This document shows positions 14,001 to 25,240 of a DNA stretch of 64,000 nucleotides, piece after piece. Under the pieces are notes generated by a model. The model saw only the letters and a list, made by a program, of their open reading frames with translations. It was not told the DNA's origin and searched no databases. This DNA is from Xylaria sp. FL1777. Its lineage: Eukaryota > Ascomycota > Sordariomycetes > Xylariales > Xylariaceae. The stretch is taken from the NCBI GenBank assembly GCA_022578965.1, contig MU400660.1:37407-101406 (forward strand), written 5' to 3'. Every line of letters begins with the position of its first letter. The first letter of the stretch is position 1. Both the position numbers and the translations under genes were made by a program.

Positions 14001-15910
14001 AGCTTAAAAAGCTAATATAACTAATATTAACGATTTTATAAAGCGTAAGCTAAAGCTTTGATTTTTTTGAACTAAAGATTTATAAAGAACATAACAATTA
14101 TATTAATAGCAGTAGCTCGAACTTATTTAAAAAAACACTAAGGTATAAATTTTATAATAAAGAAAACTTAAGTTTAACAGATTATTTTAACTAAGAATAT
14201 ATAAGCTTTTTAAATCTATGTTTTATAATAGTTTTATTAATAAAACTGCAGAATATTTTAGCTACTTTTTTAAGCGTTATAAAGCTAGAAAAATTTATAT
14301 AACTTTGCTTAAAGCTTACTATAAGAATAGAAAATAAAATCCGTAAAAGTAATATTACTAGGATTATTAACTTTAAGGCGTAATTTAGCATTATTATGGA
14401 CTTTTTTATTAATAAAAACAGCTTTATTATTTAGAATACTAATGTAATCTAAAAAAGATTTAACTAAATTAATAATTTTATTAAATGTATTAAATGCTTT
14501 AAAACTACTATTTAAATAAATAAAAAATTGTTACTTTTTTTGCTATATATAATTAGCAAAAAATAAGCTATTTACTTTTTATTACTAGAAATAAACTTTA
14601 TTGTAAAATTTTAAATAAGTTTATACTTTTAGGGCTTTTATATAATAGCTAGCATAATACTAAAAACAAGCTAGATTATTGTACTAGTAATAAACTATAT
14701 TAAGGGCTTAAACTTAAAAACTTAAGAATATTAGCAACTAAAAAACTAATATATATTTGTTAAACTATTAGCTTAGCAAAAGAGCTATATAAAGCATAAA
14801 AGTTTTGGACCTTAGATAGAAAATCCGATAATTAGCAAAAAGCAATAAAAAGAAAATTAAAAATATGCAATTTAAGGAAATATATAAGTATGAACTTTTA
14901 AGAGAATTAAAACTTATATAATGCTATAACGTTAGTAGTTTTTTTAACTTTTTTTATATAAAAAGATATTGAATTTTTTAAGAACTTAAGGATATAAAAT
15001 AATAAAAAGGTTTGCGCTGCTTTTAATAATGATTAATTACTTAAAATACTTTTGGTTGCAATAAAAAAAACATTAAGGCAAAAAAACGCTAAAAGATTAA
15101 TAATTGCAAAGACTAAAAATCTTGCATATAAATTAAGCAACAAAAATAACTTAATTATAGCTTTAATTTAAACACTATTAACTTTTTAAGCCTTTAAAAC
15201 TAACGAATTAATAAAAAATAAAACAATAATTTTAAATATAATATATAAAACGAAAAATAAAAAGATTTATTTTAAAAATAACGTGCTATTTAATGGCACT
15301 GTTTTACTTAAATTTTATAAATAAAAAAAGCAAGCTTTAAAAAAAGCAAGCTATTACTTAGAAAATCTTGCGCTATTTTAACAAAATAGCATTTATTAAA
15401 ACATATATTTACGTTTTAGTACTACTTTTAAAAGCACTTAATTAACTGTTAAGCAATTAGCTGCTTTTTTAGAAAAGCTTTATATAACTGATTTTATTTA
15501 GCAAAAAGTAGCATTATTAACTAAAATATAGTATTGCAAAAAAATAGCACTTTTTTAGAACTTTTTTAAAATAAAAAAGATTTATAATAAGATTTTTTTT
15601 TTTTATGAAATTAAAACAGTTTTTTATAAAGCATAGCAAGTTTGCAATATTTTAATTTTTAAACTTTTAAAAAACATTACTATAAAAGTTTTAAAAACTT
15701 AATTTAAGCATAGCGTTTTTAAGAAAGCTTATAGTTTGTATAAATATTTACTAATAAAAAAGCAAGCTATAGTTTTAGCTATAAAATATATATACTTAGG
15801 TTCAAAAAACGAAAGCGCTAATATTTATAAAAAAGTTTAAAAGGCATTTTTATATATTAAATTAATGCTTATTTTTGGAACTCCGGTTAACTAAAGCAAA
15901 ACAGTGCTTT
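11042..15910 (+). pseudogene. Unidentified giant decayed ORF, about 1,600 codons
   Basis: A single + frame (starts at 11,042, codon positions congruent to 2 modulo 3) stays protein-like through pieces I translated at 11.04-12.6, 13.13-13.56 and 13.9-14.9 kb, with stops that restore to Gln, Trp or Arg. Legible pieces: NVAIIKEELKKMLKKLQ near 11,957-12,000, NYYVYKCSFAYKLKQK near 12,248-12,295, TDVIFKDLIIKVLKYF near 13,150-13,198, DYFN.EYISFLNLC near 14,180-14,222. From about 15,277 a second frame has fewer stops, so the C-terminal frame is uncertain. The strand is A-rich, as in the other coding relics here. I find no reverse transcriptase YxDD, integrase HHCC, Walker or Cys-knuckle motif and do not recognise the family. 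It lies between two inverted copies of the ~300-bp repeat, which suggests a large DNA transposon, unproven. Confidence 0.45.
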
Positions 15911-17835
15911 ATTTTTAGCATTTAACCTAGAACTAGCTTTTATTTCTTTAATGTAAAAGTGCATTTAGCTTTTGCAACTAAATCTTATATTTTTTATTTT
16001 ATGGGTTATAATATAATAGCTTTTATTATATTATAGGTTTTTAATAGCGTTATAACTATAAAGGTAATTTTTATAAGCAATTCAAGCTTTAATTAATATT
16101 TATTACTTATTTAAGTACTTATTATATATTAATAATACTTAAGTACTTTAATAACTTTTATTATTGCGTAGTGCTATACTAAATATTGTTTATTTATATA
16201 TATACGTATATATTTGTTTGTTTTACTTTGTTTTAATAATTTTGTTTATTATAATAACTATTTATTATGCTAAGATTTCTTGTTTTTTAGATGTTTAAGC
16301 TGCTTATTAATACTTAAGTTGTTAAACCATTTGCTATAATTAGAATATTTTAGCTATTTAAGTTTTTTGTGCTATGCTAAACAAGATTTAAAAAATTTTA
16401 ATTGCTAAATCTGCTAAGTAAATAAAATTTGTATACTATAAATTATAAATGTAGTTAAAGCTAACTATTATATATATAAAATGCAAATATTTATAAAAGT
16501 TCTTTGGGATTATTTTATAAGTATAAAGCTTTAAGCTATAAACAAAGTTTTTAAAAGTTATAATATTTATATTAATTATATAGCGCTGCTTGCTAAAAAT
16601 ATTAATGTTTTTAAGTTAGTTAATGCATAGTAAACCTAGAATAACTTTTGTTAAAAAGCAGTAAATATTATTGCTGCTTTAAGATTTTATAAAGTAAGCT
16701 AAAAAAATATTCTTAGTTGTTTATTTACTACTGCTTATGTTTAGTAATAAGCTTTATATACCTTTTTATAATACGATTTGCAATATATTTAAGGCTTTGA
16801 AGTTAATGATTATGTTTACTGTATTATAGTTATAATAAAAGGTTTATAATAAACTTAGTTAGCTAAGTTAATAATAGTAGTGCTATATTATGAATAGATT
16901 GAAAAATTAACAGAAAATGTAGCATTAATATTAGTACTTATGCTTATAGTTTAAATAAAAAAAAGCAAAGCATTTTTATAATTTGCATGTTAATATTAGC
17001 TTTGTTTTTATTAATTTATTTTATAGCTGCAAATTATATATTATAACTGCTTTAATTATACTATGTAAAACTTGTTGTTTTATGCTTAGATTTTTAAAAT
17101 AATCCTACTTAAAATTAATAAAAGAAATATAATACTTTTTGCTAATATATATGCAGTATTTAAGGCATATTTATTAACATAAAAAATACTTAAACAAAAG
17201 TTGTTAATATGCTAGTATAAATAGCTAAAGGAAATAATCTAGCTTTTTATAAACTAGTGCATTATGTATAATAGCGCTTGTAGCAAATTAAAAGAGCAAA
17301 TAAAATTTTAACTAGAGTATTAATTATTATAGTAACTTAAAAAAAAAAACATATATAAAATAGCTAAATAAGTTCTAAATATAAAAAAGCTTAATTATTA
17401 TAATATAGCTAAAAAATTAATTAATTTATAGTTAGCTATATTAACACAATAATAATAAGCTTTAAATATAAAGTAATAATAAGCTAGGCTTTTTATTAGA
17501 CTAAAAAAGGTTTACTATAACTACTAAGCAAAACTTAAGTATTTATTATAAAGCAAACTACTAATTATAGATTTTAAAAAGCTGCTTATTATAAAATATT
17601 AACTATAGTTCTTTAGGTAAAGCATAACATAATAAAGCATTAAAAGTAGCAGTATTAAATTTTAAACATAAAACTACAAGGGCAAAAAGGTAATACACTT
17701 AATTAAGAAATAAAGCAATTATGAAATTTATTATGCATTAAATATTGTAATTTTATTGTAACGCTAGATTATTAAATATATAATAAATTTCCTTTTTAAA
17801 AACTTTGTAATTACTTTTTTTCTAGCTTATTTACT
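15911..17835. other. No gene recognised
   Basis: AT-rich sequence without a sustained frame lies between the end of the large + strand relic and the inverted copy of the ~300-bp repeat. It contains a TATATACG-type dinucleotide patch near 16,195-16,212. Confidence 0.4.
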
Positions 17836-18137
17836 GAAATAAAGCAGTATAATTGCGCTAGATTTACTATAATACTTTAATTATAAAGAGATAAGTTATA
17901 ACTTATGCATTTAAGCAATTAGGCTATATATGAATTAAGGAATAAAACAATTAATAAAAAGGCTATTTAATAATATAAATAAAGCAACTATAGCTAATTT
18001 TTATTATGTTGTTTGTAATGTTTAAGTTTATATTTTTAAATTTAACGCAATATTTATACTTTTATTTCTATTATATAATTTAGTTTAAACTTACTTTAAT
18101 TAGCTAGTTAGCTTGTTTAGCTACTTTACTTTACTTT
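17836..18137 (-). repeat. Dispersed ~300-bp repeat, copy 2 (inverted)
   Basis: Reverse complement of the repeats at 10,476-10,772 and 27,907-28,210. Read on the minus strand it begins AAAGTAAAGTAAAGTAGC and ends GCGCAATTATACTGCTTTATT. It pairs as an inverted repeat with copy 1 (7.66 kb apart) and with copy 3 (10.4 kb apart). Confidence 0.75.
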
Positions 18138-18299
18138 AATCTTTTTTTATTAAAATATAGCTGCTTTTAGTTTATTTTAATATTTATAATTATAAAGTTT
18201 TTTTTATTATTAACGTTTTTTAAATAAGATTAGTATTATTTTCTTTTGTTTATTTAGTTTTATAAGTTCTTTTTTATTTTTTTTATTACGTTTAAAGGT

Positions 18300-20420
18300 A
18301 GCTTAAGTTTTAGTGCTTACGAAAGCATTTTAGCTTTATTAAAACTAGTTTTAGCTTTTTTATATATTTAAATATATAAGCAAAAGCTTTTAAAAATGCT
18401 TAGCGTTTTTTTTAAAAAAGTGCTTATAAAAAGTTTATACTTTTTTTTTTTTGAACTATTAAGCTTAGCTAAGTTTTATATTTAGCTTGCTATACTTAAA
18501 AGGAAAAATATTTGCAAGTATATTTATAGCAAAGTAATTTTGCACTTTTAGAACGTTTTTATATTGCTTATAATAAAACTTCTTTAGTATAAGCGTTAGT
18601 TCTTTTTGCTAGAAATTTCCCTTGCGCTTTAAAGTAAAAAGTATTAAAAAAATAGAACAATTAGTATTTAGCTTTTTTTTTAGCGTTTTGCTTTTGTTTT
18701 TTGCATTTTTAGTGCTTAATAAAGTAAAAGCTGTTTTTTTAAATCTAAAGAAAATTATATTTAGTGCTTATAGGAGTTTATAAGGCTTAATGCTTATTAA
18801 AAACAACAAGCGTAAATTTTTTAGTAATTTAAGGCTAAAGTGCTTTTTAAAGCTTTTTTTTATAAAAACAATAAGCTATATGTAACTTTTTTAATTATTA
18901 ATGCTTTTTTTTAAAAACTAGTTTATTAAGTTATAAAACATGCAGTATAAATATAAAAGCTTAAAAAATCTATATATATAAGTATTGCGCTAAAAAAAGC
19001 AAAAAAGTATAAAATAGCTTAAAATAACCTTTATATTAAGGTGTTTTATTGCTTAATACTTTTGTAATCTTTAAAAAACTTGTTTGTTGTTTTTATTAGT
19101 AGTATACTTAAAGTTTAAAATATATACTACTTTTAAAACAGTATTAACAAAAATAATAATCTAGTAATTGTTTAAGCAATATTTTATTATAAAATATTTT
19201 ATTTAAAAGGTTTTAGCAATTATTATAGCTTACTTTATATTTTATTAGTTTATAAAGAAATCTTTTATAAACTAGCTATACTTAAGCTTAATACTTATTT
19301 TTGGAGTTTTGCTTTTTTTATTTATATATAGCTAAAGCAACATATTTAGTAAAGCTTTTAATTTGCGCTTATTTAGCTATTTTTTGGCGTTTAGCTTTAT
19401 AAAAACGTTTGTAATATAAATAGCTTTAAACTTTTATAATATTATGTTTACTTTATAAAAATTCTTATAGTAGCTAAAAACAATAAGATTTCTTTAGTAA
19501 TTTAAATATTTTTGTTTATACTAATAAGTTTTTTTAATAGCTATTTATTGCTCTAAAAAAAAGGTCTTTAGCTATTACTACTTGTTATTTTTATGTATTA
19601 TTTTTAAAACTTTACTTAGTAAAAAACAATAAACTAGTTCTTGTTTATTATAAAGCTTAAGCTTGTTAAAATATTTAAGATTATTATTCTTTTAATAATT
19701 ATTTAAAGCCTTTTTTAGTAATAGCTCTTTTAGGGCTTTTATAAACATTAACTGCGGAATGTTTAGCTTTTGTATTATAGGTTTTTATTCCTTATATAGT
19801 TTTAGCTTTATTGCTAAAACTATTAAAGATTTTATAAATATAACGTTAAACTTATTAAAGCATAAGTTATTATTATTGCAATAATTTTTAATTATAAATA
19901 AAAACTATATTAGCATTGCAAAACTTTTTATAGCTATAAACTTAGATATTTAGCTTGTAGTTTATAAAAATTTCTCTAGAAATCCTTTTGTTAGTTTAAG
20001 CATATAAAGTAGCGTTTTATTTATGTTTACTAAGCAATCTTATGCAATAAAATATGCTAAATGAACTTTTTTTTAGAAAATAATTATTTTTTTATTATGC
20101 ACCGAATTAAAAGAATAAATATTTCTTTTTAGGATTATGTATACTATGAACCACTAATATTTTAACGTTTTTTTATTATAATATTCTTTATATATTATAA
20201 ATATTAATCTTTTTTATATTTGTTGAACTAAATTTAAAGAAAAGTTTTAGTAAGCTTTGCTATCTTTAGAAAACAAATAACTAAAGCGGTCTTTTAGTAC
20301 TATTTTTTTGCTTTTTTTTAAGTTTTTAAAAAATAAGCACTTTATAAAGATTATTTTTTTTTTAGTAAAAAGAAACTTTAAAACGGATTTTAAAAAAACG
20401 TTAACTAAAAAAAGCAATAT
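18300..20420 (-). pseudogene. Unidentified decayed coding stretch, minus strand
   Basis: Read from about 20,340 down to 19,500 on the minus strand, one frame stays protein-like for about 280 codons with 15 or so RIP-type stops. Legible pieces include LKDRFSYLFSKDSKAY near 20,300-20,250, VYIILKRNIYSFNSVH near 20,140-20,095 and EKPIIQKLNIPQLMFIKALK-like sequence near 19,780-19,735. The + strand is T-rich, the mirror of the composition of the + strand coding relics. I do not recognise the family and see no catalytic motif. The relic lies just inside the inverted ~300-bp repeat copy 2, and could be the 3' part of the same gene as 23.65-25.24 kb, although the frames differ. Confidence 0.35.
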
Positions 20421-23400
20421 GTTTTTTAACTAAACATTTTTTGCATTTAGCTTATTAATTTATAAAAAAAGCATGCAAGCTAAATACTTTTTATATTTTA
20501 AGCTATTAATAAACATTAGCTTTTTTTTAGGGCTATTTTTAAAAAGCTTTTAGTTTTTAAAGAAAAGCTTTTTATAGCTAGTTATAAGGTTTATATATAT
20601 ATATTTGTTTTTTTTTCCTTTTTTTTTTATTTTTTGTTCTGCTATTTGTTATGCTTAAAGCTTATACTTTTTAGCATAAAGTAGCAGCTTACTAGTGCTT
20701 TTAAAAAGAAATAATGCTATTTTTAGCTAATTTGTAGTACTAATAACTTTTTTAAAAATAAAAAATGTAATAATTAAAAGTATATGCGTATAATAAAAGT
20801 AATTCTTATTAATGTTTAAGCGTATATATATATTTGCTATGTTTTGTAATTAAGTAAAAAATGCAAACAAGTTAGAAAACCTAATGTAAGTTAAAGGTAT
20901 AAAAGCAAATAATGCTATATATTTAAATAAAAAGTATAAAATATAAATATTAAAGTTAGTACTATTTGCTGCATATAGTTTAATATTTTTAATTGCTAAT
21001 TTAAATTATTACTTTTTAGTAATTATAAGATCCTTTAAATATAAATATTAAAAGCATTTATATAAAATGTAGGAAGTTAGAATTTATTAAATAAATAAAA
21101 TAGTAAAGTTAAATATAAATAGAAAATTTAATAAAGCAAATATAATAAAAAGAAAGCTAGAATATATAGCTTTAAACTAGCGCACCTTTTTTTTATAAAC
21201 TTATTATATTATTTTTAATTTATTGATTAATTATTTTATTGCTAAAATAAACTATTAATTACTAAATACTCTTATAATAATTACTTTTTATATGTTTGCA
21301 TTAGTATTAATTAAAGAATAAGCAAATAAAGTAGTTTTAATTAGTTAAGTAATTGCTTTTTAATCTTTTTTTAACATACTTATAACTTACTTTTTTTAAA
21401 CAACTATTATAATTAATAGCAAAGTAAGTAATTTAAGCTTTATTAAATATAAAAGAAAAGCTTGTTTTTTTTTTTAATTTGTTTTTTTTTGTATAGTTTT
21501 AAAGCTTTGATTTTTTTTGCAATTTTTTACTTTAGTGCTTAAGTCTTTAGATTACTTAGTTTATGCTTTCGTTATAAATTTTCTGGCCTTAAGTAGCATA
21601 ATTAATTTTTGCTTAACTAAGCATGCAAAAAAAAATTCTTACGTTATTAATAAGGTTTTAAACAATTAAAAAGCATTATAGCAATTTATTAATATTTAGA
21701 AAATTAATATTGCTTAATTAACAAATAGTTTTATTTATAATATTTAAGAAGTTAAGTTTACTAATAAATAGCAAAATATATGTGCTTTTTTTTTTTTAGA
21801 TTTTGTTTTTTTTATTTAGCTAACTTTTTCTTTTTTTATATAACTAAGCATTAAGTTGTTTAAAGATCAAAATTTTTAGTAATAATGCTAGCAGTAAATA
21901 TGTTTAATAAAAAGTTAATTATAATTTTTTTTTTAAATGTTATGCAAATTAATATATTTAAGCTAGTTTTACTTAAGTAAAAAAGCAGTAGTATTTAAAA
22001 GCTTGTTTACTATATATAAAAGCAACTAAAGGTAATCTTTAAGGCAAATATATATATTAGATTTTTTGTAATTTTTGTTAGCTTATAGCTATATTTATAT
22101 AGTTGTTTAAAATTTAAAATGCTGTACTTTATAAACATTATAAGCAAATGCTAATAATAGCTAAAAGCAAAAAGTATATAAAACTTTACTTTTTTTTCTT
22201 TTGTTGTATTATTCCGAAATAAGGGTTTAATATATGTGCTAATTGTGCGTTTATTATTTAGTTATATAACTGTTTATTTTATAAGTCTTAAAGTAATATA
22301 GCTAAATATTTTAGAGCTAGCATAATAACTGTAGCAATTAAAAAGGATTTTATGCCTAAAAACTTTAAAGAACAAATAACTTTGTTTGGAAATTCTTTTA
22401 TTTGTTTAACTAAAAAAAGAACTAAATTAAAACGCAGATTAAATCGTTTTTTTTAAGCTAATTTTATTGCTTAGCTTGTTATATGTTATATTAGTAAGCA
22501 ATAATTTAGTATTGCTTAAAAGATTAGTATAATGCTTTAATGTTTTAAAAAATAATTAAAGAAATAAATTAAATAAATTATATAAAGTAAAATAAAATAA
22601 AAAAATTAAACGATTTGCTTATATAGCAATGCTTTTTTTAATACAATTTGTAATTATTTTTTTTTATTGCATAGTTTGCAAACTTTTTTCTAAGCGTAAT
22701 AAATAAGAAAAGAACAATTATTATATAAAAAGTTAGGTTTTAATACTTATAAAAGCAAATATATGAAACTTTTATAATAAAAAGCTTAAAATATACAAAA
22801 TAAGAATTATTAATATTAAATTATTAAATCTTTTTTTTGTTTTTTCTTTAGTTTTCATTTTTTTAGCTTTATGTAAATAAACACTTTTGCTTAGTTTTTT
22901 ATAGCAAAATTTTGCTTTAGTTAAGCCTGCTTTAAACTTTGTTTAAGTGTTTGTTGTTTTATTAAGTGTTTATTATTGCTTAATAGCAGCTTTAAATCAT
23001 TACTAATAGTTTAAACATATAAAATATAAACTAGTAACTTTATAAAGTGCAATAATAGTGTTTTTTGCTTTTTAGTAGTTTTAAAATTTTTATTAAATAT
23101 TAAATAGTTTAAACTAGAAGCAAAAAGCGCTGTTTAGTTTTAAACAAAAGTAACTAAGCAATTAAAAGTAAAAAAACTTATATGTAAGTATTAATGCAGC
23201 AAAATAAACTTGGGTAATTAAAACTAATAAGCAGTTTTTACTTCTGTTTTTTTTATTTTTACGCATTTTTAAAAAAAAGCAATAATAATTTACACTAAAA
23301 CTAGGCTACTAAGTTATTTAAAAAACGTCAAAATAGAATAAAGACTTATGTTTTTAGTATAATAGTAAAAAAGGTACTAATAAACAAATTGCTATAAAAC

Positions 23401-23649
23401 TAACGAATATAAAACTAATAGAAAAAAAGCTATAAAAAACACGCTTAGTTTTAAGCAAAATAAAATAGTTTTGTGCATTATAACTTAATTATATAAACTT
23501 ATGCAATTAGTAAAAATAAAAAATAAAACAATTAATAAAAAAACAAGAAGTAAAAAAAAGAAAATTTATTGCTTTAGCCTTTATTAGTTATTACTTTTTA
23601 AAGCACTTTATAATATAATAGCTAAAAAGAATAAAGTAAGCTGTTATAT
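20421..23649. other. No gene recognised between two minus-strand relics
   Basis: Mostly T-rich and low-complexity. A short less-mutated + frame of 35 codons lies at 22,348-22,455; it has no recognisable motif and is probably chance. The stretch may contain further decayed parts of the minus-strand gene on either side, but I could not follow a frame. Confidence 0.35.
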
Positions 23650-25240
23650 TTTTTAGCGCTTAAAATGTTTAAAGTGCTAAAGGCTATACTGCGGCTTTTT
23701 AAATTTGAAAAGCTTATATAACTTATTATATTTTTTTTGCTTTTTGTAGCTTAACTATTATAGCTTTAATTATTAAGGGCTTTATTGTTTTAGTTAGCTT
23801 TTTAGTAAATAGTTGCTATGCTAGTAGTTTATATATTAAAATTAAAATCTTTTAGCTTTTAGTACTTTTAGTTATTTTATATAAATTGCTTTAATTTTTT
23901 AGCAAAAAACAACCCTTTTAATTTTTTTCTTAATAATTTTGCTAGTTAGTATTATTTGTAATTAACCTTTTTTTTAACTTAATAAGAGCTAATTTATTAG
24001 TATAATAGTTTTTTATTGTTAGATTTATTTATTAAAAGTATAATATTATAAAGAAAAACAAGCGAGCTTTTTTTAAGTAGTTATTTAATTTTATAAGCGT
24101 TTTTTTAAGATTTAGTTTTTATAGCTAATTTTTTTTTCTTAGTTATAATTGTTTTAACCTTTATAACATTTTAGTTGTAGCGTTTTAGCTGCTTAATTTT
24201 AGTTTTAATAAAATTTTTATAAAAAGCACTATTTTGTTATTTAATTACTTTTTACGTTAGTATTACATTTTTTACTAGTAAAATTAGCATTTTTTTATAT
24301 ATTAGCTTATATAAACTGCAGCTATAATAGCATATAAAAGTATAATTTGCTTATATTACTAAGTTTAAGTAATTTAGCTAATTTTTTTTAGTTTTATTTG
24401 TTACTTATATAAAGCTTTTTTTTATTGGTTTGTAACTTTTTTTAATAAAGCCTTAAGCTTAGAAATAATAAGCAAAGCTATAGTTTATTTTGTATTTTAA
24501 AGTATTTATTGCGTTTTTTATTTCTTTTTTAAACTTAAAACTATTGTTGCACTTAATTTTAATAAAAACTCCGTGTTAAAACATAATTTTTTTTTTAATG
24601 AACTTAAGTATTACTAAAAAATCTATATGTTTTAAAGGTTTAGCTTTTAAATAAGTTATTATTTTACTTTTTGCTTTTATAATAGCTTTAAATCTATTGC
24701 TTAATAGCATAGTTTGCATATTTATAACTTATAAAACTAAAGAGTTCAAAAAATAATTAAAACAGTATTTTTTAGTTCTTTTGCTATTTATAGATTTTTA
24801 GTAATTAAGGCAACTAGCAATTATAATATAAACGTTTTAATAAAGGCCTTTTTAGTAGTATTTTTAAGTTATTCGTTAAGTTATAAATATTTAGTCTTTA
24901 TATATTATCTTTTAAAAAGAATAAAAAACTATAGATTTTCTTTTAGCATTAATAACTTTACTAAATAAAAACTACATTTTCTAAATAACTATAAATAGTA
25001 GTAAAATTAAAGTTAGCAAAAGCTAGAGTTTTATAAACAGCAGTAAAATTTTCGAACCTTATAACATTTATAAATATACTTTTTTTTTTTGCATAATTAA
25101 TAAGTTTAATAACTTTACTTTTGTATTTTTTTAGGACTAATAAATTACATTGCATTAATTTATTAAGTGCATAAATCTTTTTTTTATATTGCTTCTGTTT
25201 TTCTTTAAACATATTTATATTTTTTTTAGCGTATTAATTT
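23650..25240 (-). pseudogene. Unidentified decayed coding stretch with 83-codon open segment
   Basis: The minus-strand frame from 25,212 stays open for 83 codons (to 24,961) and then continues, with RIP-type stops, to about 24,060, giving about 380 protein-like codons. The start is rich in Lys (FKEKQKQYKKKIYALNKL), followed by VIRFENFTAVYKTLAFANF near 25,060-25,004. The C-terminal half is rich in Gln-type stops and Lys. It resembles a nucleic-acid-binding gag-like or ORF1-like protein in composition only; no Cys knuckle is visible. I do not assign a family. The open segment may be the least mutated part of a once much larger gene. Confidence 0.4.

Noticed and set aside
14191..14391. 66-codon minus-strand frame
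   Set aside because: Opposes the long + strand relic, whose frame is continuous there.
15277..15910. Second + frame with fewer stops than the main frame of the giant relic
   Set aside because: Not taken as a separate gene: stops of the main frame fit Gln/Arg decay and the alternative has no motif. Left as an uncertainty in the C-terminal frame.
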